Shown: positions 34,975 to 45,674 of the stretch, in pieces
Layout of the letters: every line of letters begins with the position of its first letter
Position numbering within the stretch: position 1 is the first letter of the stretch
Assembly (NCBI GenBank): GCA_963966185.1
Contig: CAWZYM010000124.1
Coordinates: forward strand, 124,001 to 188,000
Origin: Rhabditoides inermis
Lineage: Eukaryota > Nematoda > Chromadorea > Rhabditida > Rhabditidae
Direction: 5' to 3'
Length of the DNA stretch: 64,000 bases
Program-made: the position numbers and the translations under genes
Notes under the pieces: model-generated
What the model was told of the DNA's origin: nothing
The model's input: only the letters and a program-made list of their open reading frames with translations
Databases searched by the model: none

Positions 34975-35325
34975 ATGCCATCATATGCGTTTCAGTTACG
35001 TATTCTCGGTTTGCGTACATTGTGCGAACGCCGCGCTGCCATTGATCTCACGCTCGCCTTCAAAATGCGACGCAACGAAACAGCCGCGCGATTCTCTCAG
35101 TACTTCAAGTTGAAACCTACACGTGGCAGGAATGGTTCTTTTGCTCTGAGAATACATTCGACTCGCAATACAGTTAGGCATAACTACTTCACTCTGCGAA
35201 CTGCCAGGAACATTTGCACTCTCACTAAAGCGTATCCTCGTCTTTTCACCGCGCGAAATTACAAAGTATTCCGCAATTCGCTCGAGAAAATTGATCTCGA
35301 TAGAGTGCTCAGTCTGGCAAACTGA
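34975..35325 (+). mobile_element. LINE fragment, C-terminal tail of reverse transcriptase ORF
   Basis: A 116-codon frame ending in a stop carries the standard RT-tail layout: LGLRTLCERRAAIDLTLAF, FFKLxPxR-like SQYFKLKPTRGR, RTARNICTLTKAYPR and SLEKIDLDRVL. In LINEs of the CR1/RTE type this follows the catalytic domain. The upstream RT domain is missing, so it is a 5'-truncated copy. The 0.9 kb downstream (35330-36220) holds no recognised exon. Confidence 0.65.
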
Positions 35326-36230
35326 CTCTCACCCTTTCGATTTTTACCTTTTATGTTTCTTTGGTATACGGGTAAGTTGTGCTGGTAAGGCATGCTGCTG
35401 TGTTCAACGTCGGCTGCACCACCATGTTTCTCTTCGGCCGCGCGGGTTCGGGTCGACCTCGCACTCCATCCCACATCTACCGACTATGCGCACTTTCCTT
35501 GCGAAGAAGATCCATGACCGTCACTACCACCATAGTCATTGCCCCTGTCCCGAACCATAACACATGCTAGCACACTACACACATGTACCGCAAACCGTTC
35601 CCATTACTTCCTCTACAATAAGGTGCAACTTTGTCTCCCCCATTGATTCACTGTGTTGTTATCAAGACGTTACCGTGATTGAAACTAGTGCCTGCCCCAG
35701 AGTGCATTGCCTCATCATGTACTCACTCGGGTTCCTCCGCCCGCTCTCCATCGCCACCTCCAGGCAGGGGTGGGTATTAGTTGAGACTGCTGGTTTTACC
35801 GATTGATACGCACTTTTTTTGCACAGAGGACTTTCTCATTTTTTTCATCATATAATTTGTGTGTGGCACAGTGTAAACTGTAATAAATTATTATTATCCT
35901 GCAGATACTGTATTCTACCATTGTCATCTTTATGGAATGTCAAAAATCAGAAGCGGAAGCTTTTAGTACTTCTAGTGTATACGCCGGCTGTCGATTCTTC
36001 TCTATTGTCGTTACATTGTCTTTTGGCGATTGTCGTTATCGCGAAGCGCGGTCAGAGTCTGTTTCGCAAACCGCTCACTTAGCCCCGCCTACCGCAGCCC
36101 CGCCCAGACAGAGAGGGAGAAACTAGCACTCGAATCGTACCATTTCGCCAACTGCCGGTACGTCACTCTGAAGGTTCTGTATCGACGGGATATTGAAATG
36201 AAATTTATAAATTAATAGGTATGGTTTTAG

Positions 36231-37508
36231 TTCATGGCTCACATAAATGTTCTGTCGGCGGCGTCTCCGCATTTCCAGCGCGTCTTCCACTCAGATTTCA
36301 AGGAGGCCATTGCTGGAGAGGTCAAGCTGGTCAGTTATAAATTATTATAGTGCAAATTATTGTGATTACCATGTTTAGGACATGGATGCTGATATTGTGG
36401 AGTTCCTTCAGGAGTACATGTACACCTCCAAAGCTGAGATAGGAAAGTTTATAGCGATTTGTACATTGTGATGTTCTCTTTCAGACGAGTCGATCGCGCC
36501 TCGCCTTCTCCCGGAAGCTGGTTGTCTTCAGCTGGATAGACTGAAGGAGCGATGTGCCAAGTGAGTGATTCGAGATAGGTCGAGAGATCAATGGATGTTG
36601 CAGGTTGCTGCTGGCTAGTGTGACTCGTTCGAACTGCATTGAGATGTGGTCGTTCGCTTGTCTCTATACCTGCGAGGAGATGAAGTATCTCGCATGGAAG
36701 ATGACGTGCCGCAACTTCGAGCGAGTGTATTTCTTTTATTCGAGTAGTATTTAAGCTTCAGTTACCTCATCGATACTCCTGATCTTGACAAAAAGGATCT
36801 GCTCGCTCTTCTCGCGGGTATATACAATTTCAACAGAAGAGTGTTCATTTCCGTTTCGCCTTCCAGACAAGTATCTCCGCTGTCGGGAGTCGAGTGTGTT
36901 TTCTGGAGTGTGCAACTGGGTGCGTGCCGATTCGGAAAACAGAAAGAGGCACATGAAAGAGTGAGTCTCATCTCCTTATTCAATCTCAGTCGTCACATGC
37001 TCTTCTCGCTTGTTCGCCTCTCTTGTCTGAAAAAGGACTATCTGATGGGCACTGTTGGCAAGGAACCCTTAGTCACTGAGGACAAGGAGTTATTCCAGAT
37101 ATATTACCACTGTATTGAGGTAGTTTTTTTCAGTCGATTAATTGTATAGTAGCGGCCAGAGTGAATTCTCACCCCTCAGACTGTTTTGAGCCCTCAGAAT
37201 GCATTTTTACCACAGCTCAATTCATTTTTTCGGCCATTCTGAGGGCGCAATCGCATTCTGAGCCTATTCTTACCCCTATTCTGTAGGTCAATAGAAGGGG
37301 TAAAAATACATTCTGAGGGGTGAGAATAGCTATTCTGAGGGGTCAGAATCCACTCTGGCCACTCCTTATTGTTTTGAATGAGAATTGGTATATTTTGTAG
37401 GATATTGTGGTGAGGAGTCCGCGTCCGTCACGCAACAGTGGAATGAAGATTATTTGGAAGGCGATCGGGGAGTGGACGGATGGACCGCAGCTGAATTTGG
37501 GCATGTGA
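36231..37508 (+). CDS. BTB-BACK domain protein (5' part missing or unresolved)
   Basis: BTB-BACK proteins usually serve as Cullin-3 substrate adaptors. Exon 36231-36329 begins right after a 'ttttag' acceptor and encodes the second half of a BTB fold: NVLSAASPHFQRVFHSDF, EAIAGEVKL. Exon 36379-36467 continues with IVEFLQEYMYTSK, and the exon around 36485-36561 with RLLPEAGCLQLDRLKERC. The BACK part follows (RSNCIEMWSFACLYTCEEM; SYLIDTPDLDKKDLLALL; DKYLRCRESSVFSGVCNW; SRHMLFSLVRLSCLKKDYL). The last exon, 37401-37508, ends QLNLGM and a stop. The first BTB strand and an initiator exon are not identified. No Kelch repeats are seen, so the protein appears short. A MITE sits in the last intron. Confidence 0.65.
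37151..37363. mobile_element. MITE with about 40-bp inverted ends
   Basis: The left end GCGGCCAGAGTGAATTCTCA ('cccctcagac') mirrors the right end 'ggggtcagaatccactctgg'. Interior words 'ctgaggggtgagaatag' and 'cattctgagg' repeat in both orientations, so the 213-bp element folds back on itself. It lies inside the last BTB-BACK gene intron. Confidence 0.8.
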
Positions 37509-37657
37509 GGTCGTACTGCACCCGCTTGTACATGACGTATATCTTTCCAGGCAACCATGTTCGGCCGTAGTTATTCTATATTCCCATTCTCAGGCAACTG
37601 GCGTCTGATCGATTCTCCGACGTAAATCTAGCAAGGAACTTAAGGATAATCTGAAGT

Positions 37658-37794
37658 TTAGCGGAAGATGACGATAGCGATGGCGAGAAGAGGGAGGCCC
37701 ACGCGGGTGGCAGAGCGGGCAAACGCGGGAGGGTTGCACAGGCTGAAAGAACAGTGGAGAGGGAGAGAGAGAGAGCGGGAGGGAGAGAGAGAGA

Positions 37795-37832
<38 letters not shown>

Positions 37833-38076
37833 GAAAAGGGACACTCTCTCCGTCTCGCAGCAACAGTACATCAGTTCACCCATCACCTCACATTTCCTGG
37901 CATCACCCTTCTTCTGCAAGCAGAATCGATAATCAATCGATATCCACCACCCACCCAATCTTTGACGATGCATGTGGAATCGGGAGTGGCACAGGACACT
38001 CTCTCCTTTTCCATCATGCTTACCATCTGAAGAGATGACTAGGAGAGAGGGAAGAGAGATAGAGAGATAGAGAGAT

Positions 38077-38135
<59 letters not shown>

Positions 38136-38332
38136 CCACGCACAAAATCAGACTGGCAGAACGTGGAACACTCGGCAGTGGTCTGAAATGGGTTGGCGTT
38201 GTTCCACCAGTCGCCCGCACCTCGCTGGCGGTGGCATTGGTGGAGACGTAGCACTTGAACGCGCCCGTCGCCGACACGAGCAGCGAGAGAAGGAGGAGGA
38301 GGACGCTGCAGGAGCAACCCATCACTGCCTTT
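37658..38332 (-). CDS. Ly6/uPAR-like small cysteine-rich protein, likely GPI-anchored
   Basis: The first exon starts at 38332 with a clear signal peptide, CSVLLLLLSLLVSATGAF, then KCYVSTNATASE. Reading on, the Cys-containing frame NPFQTTAECSTFCQSDF is one base off, so a small intron, a frameshift or a sequence error lies near 38225. Further exons at about 37975-38031 (VSCATPDSTCIV) and 37848-37920 (CEVMGELMYCCCETER) lead to the last exon 37658-37742. That one gives LCNPPAFA and a hydrophobic tail ending in a stop. A cysteine pair followed by CN and then a hydrophobic C-terminus is the standard end of GPI-anchored Ly6 proteins. GA repeats fill two introns. Confidence 0.5.
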
Positions 38333-38769
38333 CCCACTATGGGGTGGATCAGAGAATTGCCGAGAGTCCGTTCGCGGTTAGCGCACCGTAGATAGGTAGA
38401 GCCTCTACCGTAGAGGTACTCTATTGCTCTGGAGCAGGTTATAGCAACCTCCGTGATGATGTTGGTGGAAAACCCCAAACCCCGTATCCAGCATCGATGC
38501 CGACTGTGTTCCGCCCGGCGTGTTCCCAGTCAGTGTCGGGTCGGGCTACGGGCGCACCTGATTGGCGTGGACGCCATGCCGCACCGCGAGGGTGGGTGGG
38601 GGCGGAGTGACGAGGGAACGGAACGAAGGAGAGGAGGTGTCTGCATGCCGCACATCTCGGCAAGTAATTATTTGATGTTGAATAAAGGTGTGAATATGAT
38701 TCTCTGTTATTGAAGATGAACAAAAAGACAACGCATAAAATAGAGGAGGGTAGAGAGCGTTAGCCTATG

Positions 38770-38870
38770 TATCAAGCATCTTAGGCACTACTGTATGCTC
38801 CATATCATCATGATTGTGTTGTCATATTCAGATATAACGATTCCGGATAAACGATTGATTGATTGATTGT
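38770..38870. repeat. dispersed repeat, retroelement 3' tail
   Basis: A near copy of 10557-10655 ('atcttaggcactactgtatg' through 'gataaacgattgattgattg'). The terminal GATT repeats look like a LINE/SINE tail. Confidence 0.65.
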
Positions 38871-39316
38871 AGAGGAAGGAAAATAGAGACTTTCTACTTG
38901 CAATTCAAATTGACATAGGAGAAATCCTGTAACTCTCCTCCCCCACAGTTGTCTATGCAGTGCTCTTGTATACGCAGATTCTTGTATCTGGTTCTGGAGC
39001 GCTCCTGCTCTCGGATTGACTGCTACCGATCCACGCCGATGCTAAATAAAATTGCAATAAACCACAGCAATCGGTAGAAATGTTGTGTATGCTACTCAAA
39101 ATACGATTCTATTCCCGAGACAACTAGCCAGTGAGCGAATATTACTGCATGCAAGCGGCAATGAGAGCGTTTTTGCGCACACTGTCGCTCTCACTTTTCC
39201 GGAATGCGCTTTTTGCCGGAATGACCGCGTCTCTTTCTCTCACCCATACTTGTCTTTGCTGACTTTCAAGCGTATACAAGGCGGTTTACCAATAGCAAGC
39301 ACACCAGTCAGTAGAC

Positions 39317-40269
39317 ATGAGCTACTTTGTCGGTCTCGCCTCGGCGGGCTCTCTCTGTGTCATCCTCGCATCGCTCGTCTCCGTCGCCGTCATCGTCAAC
39401 GACATCCACAGCCTTCAGAATGAGGTCGAGCAGGGCATGCAGGAGTTCAAGGTACGTGACGTCATCACAAGAACCGGAAGTGACGTCGTTCATTCTAGGT
39501 TCTTGCCGACGACACGTGGGCTCGTCTGCTGCGCAACCACATGAACCCCACTGGAGACTCGGCTGCTCCGCCCACCTTTGCCACCATCTTCGGAACCAGG
39601 AAGGGACGTCAGGCTGGCTACCCCGAGCAGTGCAACTGCGGACCCCAGTTGCGCGGATGCCCCGCCGGACCCCCTGGACCTCCCGGACCTCCCGGAGACA
39701 AGGGACACGATGGAGACAACGGAGATGACGGAAGGCCCGGAGCGCCCGGAATCGCTCTGGCTGTCACCCACGACCTTCCCGGAGGATGCATCAAGTGCGA
39801 CGCGGGAGAGCCCGGAGAGCCCGGACCCGACGGAGAGGCTGGAAGGCCCGGACAGGACGGACGCCCCGGACAGCGCGGATTCCCCGGAGCGCCCGGAGGA
39901 CGCGGCGAGAACGGACCCGCTGGAGACGCCGGACGTCCCGGACAGCCCGGACACAACGGAAACCCCGGACGCCCCGGAGCCCCCGGAACCGTTGCTACTC
40001 CTGGACACCCCGGTCGCCCCGGACAGCCCGGACGCCCCGGACCCAAGGGACCCTCGGGCAACCCCGGAGAGAAGGGCAAGGAGGGAGAGGAGGGACGTGC
40101 CGGATTCCCGGGACGTGACGGAAAGCCGGGACCTGCTGGCCAGCCCGGACAGCCGGGAGAGCCGGGCAAGGACGGAGCGCAGGGCAGCGACGCCGAGTAC
40201 TGCCCCTGCCCCGGACGGGACTCGTTCCGCCACAGGCAGGCCAAGACCAGGCGCGCCCGCACCCACTAG
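39317..40269 (+). CDS. cuticle collagen
   Basis: This is a structural collagen of the nematode exoskeleton. Exon 1 (39317-39451) and exon 2 (39499-40269) are separated by a 47-bp intron and encode 301 residues. Residues 1-45 form the nematode cuticle-collagen N-terminal domain with a hydrophobic segment (GSLCVILASLVSVAVIVND). A basic RxxR processing site lies at TRKGRQ (about residues 79-84). The cluster CNCGPQLRGCP precedes the first Gly-X-Y block, GGCIKCDAG interrupts it, and long Gly-X-Y repeats run to about residue 280. The tail carries YCPCPGR and a basic end. Each cysteine group is the type that forms tyrosine- and disulphide-linked trimers. The gene is compact, with codons rich in G/C, as in highly expressed genes. 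The start is the only Met before the N-terminal domain. Confidence 0.95.
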
Positions 40270-40459
40270 ACTGTCTTCGAGCATGTGTGTACATGATAAA
40301 CAACCTGCATTAGATGTTTGTGATTCTGAACGTCATTGTATCTTGTCAGAACGACCGACAGAGACTCTAAATATTTTGAACCAGATGGACATCACAAAAA
40401 CACGATCCTTGTCGCGCTTTATTTTGCAGTAGAAAGAACACAACGTTCCAGTGAAAAAT

Positions 40460-42417
40460 AACACGCTCAATACCGGACTGATTTTCCGCACTCTACCAGA
40501 AGAGAATGACAGTAATATGGGGTAGTATTGCTATGCAGTCGTATCGTTACGGGACCGGATAGGGAAAATTTGAAGGGGCCAGGCGCCGCCCAAAAAATGA
40601 TGAAATTTTTTGAATTTTCTTCGAATTTCTGGCTTCTTTGGCATATTTTCGTGTTGGTTTTCTTTAAAAAAACAAACTTCTGCTTTGATATGTTGCTAAA
40701 TAGTCGTGCTTGTCGCTTTTCATATAGCTTTACTAGCTTATGAGTCTTTTGTGAATGTAACTTGATAATTCATCACGTGGACGTTGATACATCGTTTGTG
40801 ATGTGACCTTAAATTTCCCTTTCGTTACTACGTATGCATTGTGATATGTGTTTTTGATGTTACATATGTGTTTTATACATTTCATTATTCTTCCTTTTCA
40901 GTTCGGCTACGTAGATGACTATACCAGATTACATCTAGTGGAAGTGTCGCCCCTGCTAGCGGCCAAGGACAATGCGTTCATCGTGAACGCCCTCGACGAC
41001 TGGGAGTTCATCACCACCACCTGGCTCTAGGTGCGCCTTCACACCACGTCTCTCGCGAATATTCTAACTCGCTATTGTTCAGGTGGCCGACGAGCTTTCC
41101 GCCGTCGACGTCTACGAGCACGTCTTGTTCACGGAGTACAGCCGCGCCGGCGCCGCCCTTCTCGTGTTCAAGGTTTGAGCGGGATGGTGTGACTTTTGGA
41201 AGCGGATGTGTTTCTTTTTTTGTTTGCCTCCAAGGTGCGAAAGTATCGAAATGATGATGCCACTCTCGGATGTTGAATTCAAAATGTGATCTTTCTTTCA
41301 GGTGGCGTTCTGTCTGGGCACCGCGCATCGCTGAACCTGGCGCTGTCGGCGGACGAGCTGGGGTGGGGAGAAGGAACAGAAGCTGTTTGACGTGCAGAGA
41401 GTTGGCGAGCCAGTTCGAGCAGGAGATGGTGCGCGACGACGCCACGACGATCTCACCACCGTGGCCATGCAGAAGCAGCAGCTCATCGAGACAGAGATGG
41501 TACGTGGGAGTGAGATACATGTTAAGTAGAGATCGGTGTGACAGATGAAAACGGCCGGATATCCCAATGTCAACGTGCGCAACTTCACAACCAGCTGGAG
41601 AGATGGATTGGCGTTCAACGCACTCATCCACAAGCACAGATCCGACCTCATCGAATACGATCAGCTGCAGGTGAGTTGAGTGGTGGGTAACGGGAAGAGG
41701 AAGAGGGAGTAGACAAGACGTGTATTGCAGAAGTCGAACACCCTGTACAACCTGGGCAACGCGTTCGACACTGGACACTGCCGAGCTGCAGCTCGGTCTC
41801 ATGCGTTTCCTCGACGCGGAGGATGTGAACTTGGACGTGCCCGATGAGGAGTCGATCATCACCTACGTTGTATTCTACTACCACTACTTCAACAAGATGA
41901 AGCAGGAGGGATAATGTATCGGAAAGGTGAGTCGTTCACGTTTTATGGATGATTTCACAATATGCCGTTTAGGTGTGCAGGCTGGAGGAGAACAAGAAGC
42001 TGTGCCAGTTCTGGTGGGACGTCATCGACCTCGAGAGCAACCTCAAGGAGCAGGAGCAGGTGAGGAGGGAGAGTGGGCAAGAGGGGAAGCAGTGCTTAGT
42101 GTGTGCAGGTGCTGGGATGGATCGACGAGAAGGGAAAGCTGCTCGCCACTCTGGTGCCTGGATAGAACATCAAGGAGGTGGACTTCATGAAGCACCGCTT
42201 CGACACTCTCGAGGACATGAAGAACCAGGATGCCAAGGTGAGTCGAAGCTACGGACGGACATGCCGTTTTCTATATATTAGGATTGCAGGTGGATACTGT
42301 GAACGAGCAGGCGCGCCACCGTCTGCACGTGGAGCACCCTAACTCGGACGAATCCTCAAGAGGCAGAACAAGCTCAACGCCAGGTGAGCAGAGTGAAGGG
42401 GAGACAAGTGAACCATG

Positions 42418-42465
<48 letters not shown>

Positions 42466-42728
42466 GCTCTCTCTTTTTCTCCTTTTTCTCTCTCTCTCTC
42501 TCGGTCGGTCGGTGGTACACGTCCGTTTTGCATGGATGCCATACAGAGAGAGAGAGAGAGAGAGATGTTGTTCAGCTGCACGGCCCTCCTGACGTCTCCT
42601 TGGTATCGTTCAAGTCAAAGGACAACGTGTTCATCACCCACGACGTCTGAACAAGATACGTCTACTGAACAAGATGTGTCGACCACCAGAACCCCGACGC
42701 GTGAGTGGCGCATCTCTCTATTTCTCCC

Positions 42729-42793
<65 letters not shown>

Positions 42794-42881
42794 AGATGAT
42801 ACACATCCGTTTTACAGTGTGTCTGACATACAACCACGCTCGGCCCGAGGTGATCGATCAGCTTCTTGTCGACATTGCTGG
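40460..42881. repeat. left arm (A) of a large inverted duplication
   Basis: This 2.4-kb segment returns as its near-perfect reverse complement at 45538-47912. The outer edge reads 'ataacacgctcaataccgga' here and its complement at about 47888-47912; beyond that the two sides differ. The main differences are microsatellite lengths and a few single bases. Confidence 0.95.
40907..42390 (+). pseudogene. beta-spectrin fragment, multiply broken (copy 1)
   Basis: Beta-spectrins cross-link membrane-associated actin. Exon 41545-41670 encodes most of the second calponin-homology domain ([20 protein letters not shown]). The next exon, from 41731, begins [14 protein letters not shown] and is thrown out of frame by a 7-bp tandem duplication at about 41769-41782. 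It then resumes as [20 protein letters not shown] and [13 protein letters not shown]. Further lesions are a TAA after QEG (41912), a TAG in the exon at 42108-42238 before NIKEVDFMKHRF, and a one-base loss after HVEHPNSDE (about 42349). Spectrin-repeat pieces (CRLEENKKLCQFWWDV; GWIDEKGKLLATL) separate them. The first CH domain and most repeats are missing. Two segments at 40907-41030 and 41084-41177 precede the CH2 exon and are not recognised. Confidence 0.8.
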
Positions 42882-43060
42882 AGCGGTGAAGGAGGTGCCG
42901 GCCGGGGATGAGGGACCGCCACCGTGAGTCCTACCGTAATCCTGCATTACTGTGTGTGTGTTTCAGGCTGGGCTGCGCTGTACGTTATGGCTGCGCAGAT
43001 ATCGGACAAGACGCTGGTCAACGAGATGGCCTTCGAGTTCGTCGACGCCTGCTATTGATT
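42567..43060 (+). pseudogene. sphingosine-1-phosphate lyase C-terminal fragment (copy 1)
   Basis: S1P lyase is a PLP enzyme of the ER membrane that degrades sphingosine-1-phosphate. Three pieces match the order of its C-terminal end: LHGPPDVSLVSFKSKDN (42577), IHIRFTVCLTYNHARPEVID followed by a helix (42797-42924), and AALYVMAAQISDKTLVNEM then FEFVDACY and a stop (42968-43057). The first piece runs into a TGA after THDV. The PLP-binding core is absent, so it cannot be an active enzyme. The family match is from remembered motifs (IYGMAQT-like and final LDSLY-like) and should be checked. Confidence 0.6.
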
Positions 43061-43688
43061 TATTGATTGATATAAAATCTGTCCTCCCATTTTATGTTTT
43101 TGTATGCATGGCTTGCGTGCTTCATACATCGTCGGTGGCGATGCGGAGTTTTCTCACAAGGCTGTCATCTCGCGGTTGTCTCGCAACGGAGAAACGCGAA
43201 ACTCGGACAGCCGAAGCCTCAGCAACACACACACACACAGACTGCCTCTAGAAACCCCATCAGGTCTTTTGAGGCGAGCAGGGCAAAACCACAGTAATTT
43301 CGCGAGACTGTTAGTGCCCTCCATGTACTGCTTGCACTTTTCCAGCCGCCGCCCTCTTTCACTCTCTTTCTCTCTCTCTCCTATCTCTCTATGTTGCTGT
43401 CTGTATGAAGGATCCGATTGAGGAGCAGCAGACTGCGCGTTGATGTGTACCTGGAACGAATTTTGCAAAGTGTTTATGCGAAAGGGTAATGAACACCAGA
43501 AGAAGTGGAGAACATAGGAGAAATCATCATGTTCATACTGCCATCGCTCTGATTCCAATTCGCCTAGGAAGGGCAAATCGGCAACTGAAAAGAGATAAAT
43601 GAGTACTATTATCCCACAATACAGCACGAAAACAGCAAGAGAACACGCACGAATGTGAATCGCACCACAGAGCTCATCAGCGGGTTCC
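42877..43688. repeat. direct repeat B, copy 1 (about 812 bp)
   Basis: Identical but for one or two bases to 44728-45539 in the same orientation. It begins at 'gctggagcggtgaagg' inside the S1P-lyase fragment and ends at 'gagctcatcagcgggttcc'. Apart from the lyase end it holds no supported gene. Confidence 0.95.
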
Positions 43689-44025
43689 CTTTACGGGTGG
43701 GGCCCAAGGAACATCGCTAACGGTATTCCAAGTCTCTGTGGCGCAGATTCCAAGCACTTTCGGCCCCTACCCGGAGTGCTCGAACATATCCAACAGAACA
43801 CGTTACAATATGACATAAACGAATATATTCACAATACATTCACCTCTATGCTTCTCGGTCGCTCTCGCTCCGTGGACCGCTTCCGGTTCCCGCCAATTTT
43901 TACAGAGTGGCAGTTATTTTCGAAACGAAGAGAGAGAGAGAGAGAGAGAGTGCAGTGCGAGGGAAGAGTTCATTTCACTCACCAGCTTCGTTCCTCCTTG
44001 CCTCTTCCAAACCTATGCGTTGCAG

Positions 44026-44778
44026 ATGTCGCTGCCGTTGACAAACCAACGTGGTCGTCCGAAGAAGGAGATTGGAGAGGCGAAGCGAGAAGAGGCCCCT
44101 CGGCCGAGGAAAGTGTGTGACGGATGTGGGAATGAGCTCTCCGCCCAGATGTACAACAAACATCGAAAGGCGGGGTGCTCCAAGGAGAGCACCTATTACC
44201 ACATGGCTAAGAAGCACGGTGAGTCCCTTCTCCCCTCTTCTTTTCTCCCTATCACTCATCCATACATACCTGATACAGAGGAGAGCCGTCGCGACTGTCC
44301 CTTCGACGAGTGTGAGGCGTCGTTCCGGACCACGGAAGAGTTCGCCAAGCACGCGCACGAGACGCACGGCCTGCTGTGCGGGGTGGAGGAGGAGGAAATG
44401 GAGAAGTCGAACCTGCAAGTAAGACGTGAAACGTGAAACAGAGAGATATAAAGTTGTGCATAGACTTTCTTGACAATGGTCGGCAACTTGGGACAGGATA
44501 TGGCCATGAACGGCAAGAAGAAAAGCCGTGTGGAGTACTACATTTGCTCGTCGGTGAGAGGGGGACAAGGGATAGAGAGTTCATATATGTACTAGGTCGG
44601 GCACTACGAGCGCCGCGGCATTGCTAAAGAAGATGGGAAAGGCTCGCGCTGCACGCAGCCTTCGAAGCGAGTGAGATCGCTATGCAGCTCGTTTGCTATC
44701 GTGACAGATCTCAACAACGGAAGGTTAGCTGGAGCGGTGAAGGAGGTGCCGGCCGGGGATGAGGGACCGCCACCGTGA
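44026..44778 (+). CDS. C2H2 zinc-finger protein with a chimeric C-terminus
   Basis: Four exons (44026-44219, 44281-44419, 44497-44553 and 44596-44778) join in phase. The N-terminus is an AT-hook-like basic stretch (QRGRPKKEIGEAKRE). Residues about 30-52 hold CDGCGNELSAQMYNKHRKAGC, a CxxC...H...C finger. Exon 2 encodes a classical C2H2 finger (CPFDECEASFRTTEEF then KHAHETHG). Exon 3 adds YYICSS, continued by VGHYERRGIAKEDGKG. The last 16 codons (AGAVKEVPAGDEGPPP) come from direct repeat B, i.e. from the S1P-lyase fragment, so the natural end has been replaced by the duplication. The ATG directly follows a 'gttgcag' acceptor, so a 5' exon or a trans-spliced leader is likely. Confidence 0.6.
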
Positions 44779-45539
44779 GTCCTACCGTAATCCTGCATTA
44801 CTGTGTGTGTGTTTCAGGCTGGGCTGCGCTGTACGTTATGGCTGCGCAGATATCGGACAAGACGCTGGTCAACGAGATGGCCTTCGAGTTCGTCGACGCC
44901 TGCTATTGATTTATTGATTGATATAAAATCTGTCCTCCCATTTTATGTTTTTGTATGCATGGCTTGCGTGCTTCATACATCGTCGGTGGCGATGCGGAGT
45001 TTCCTCACAAGGCTGTCATCTCGCGGTTGTCTCGCAACGGAGAAACGCGAAACTCGGACAGCCGAAGCCTCAGCAACACACACACACACAGACTGCCTCT
45101 AGAAACCCCATCAGGTCTTTTGAGGCGAGCAGGGCAAAACCACAGTAATTTCGCGAGACTGTTAGTGCCCTCCATGTACTGCTTGCACTTTTCCAGCCGC
45201 CGCCCTCTTTCACTCTCTTTCTCTCTCTCTCCTCTCTCTCTATGTTGCTGTCTGTATGAAGGATCCGATTGAGGAGCAGCAGACTGCGCGTTGATGTGTA
45301 CCTGGAACGAATTTTGCAAAGTGTTTATGCGAAAGGGTAATGAACACCAGAAGAAGTGGAGAACATAGGAGAAATCATCATGTTCATACTGCCATCGCTC
45401 TGATTCCAATTCGCCTAGGAAGGGCAAATCGGCAACTGAAAAGAGATAAATGAGTACTATTATCCCACAATACAGCACGAAAACAGCAAGAGAACACGCA
45501 CGAATGTGAATCGCACCACAGAGCTCATCAGCGGGTTCC
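44728..45539. repeat. direct repeat B, copy 2 (about 812 bp)
   Basis: Same orientation as 42877-43688. The left boundary cuts the last exon of the zinc-finger gene, and the right boundary joins directly to the inverted arm A'. It contains a second copy of the final S1P-lyase exon (stop near 44908). Confidence 0.95.
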
Positions 45540-45625
45540 AGCAATGTCGACAAGAAGCTGATCGATCACCTCGGGCCGAGCGTGGTTGTATGTCAGACAC
45601 ACTGCAAAACGGATGTGTATCATCT

Positions 45626-45674
<49 letters not shown>

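Noticed and set aside
35380..35480. tRNA-like look of 'gctggtaaggcatgctg...gggttcgggtcgacc'
   Set aside because: The B-box and A-box spacing does not fit a tRNA and no anticodon stem can be formed. It lies in the 3' region of a LINE fragment.
39490..40284. Long minus-strand and alternative-frame open readings across the collagen
   Set aside because: They are shadows of the Gly-X-Y coding sequence, whose G/C-rich periodicity leaves other frames open.
43154..43627. Minus-strand frame repeated in both B copies with a hydrophobic start
   Set aside because: Being present twice only reflects the duplication. No domain or splice support.
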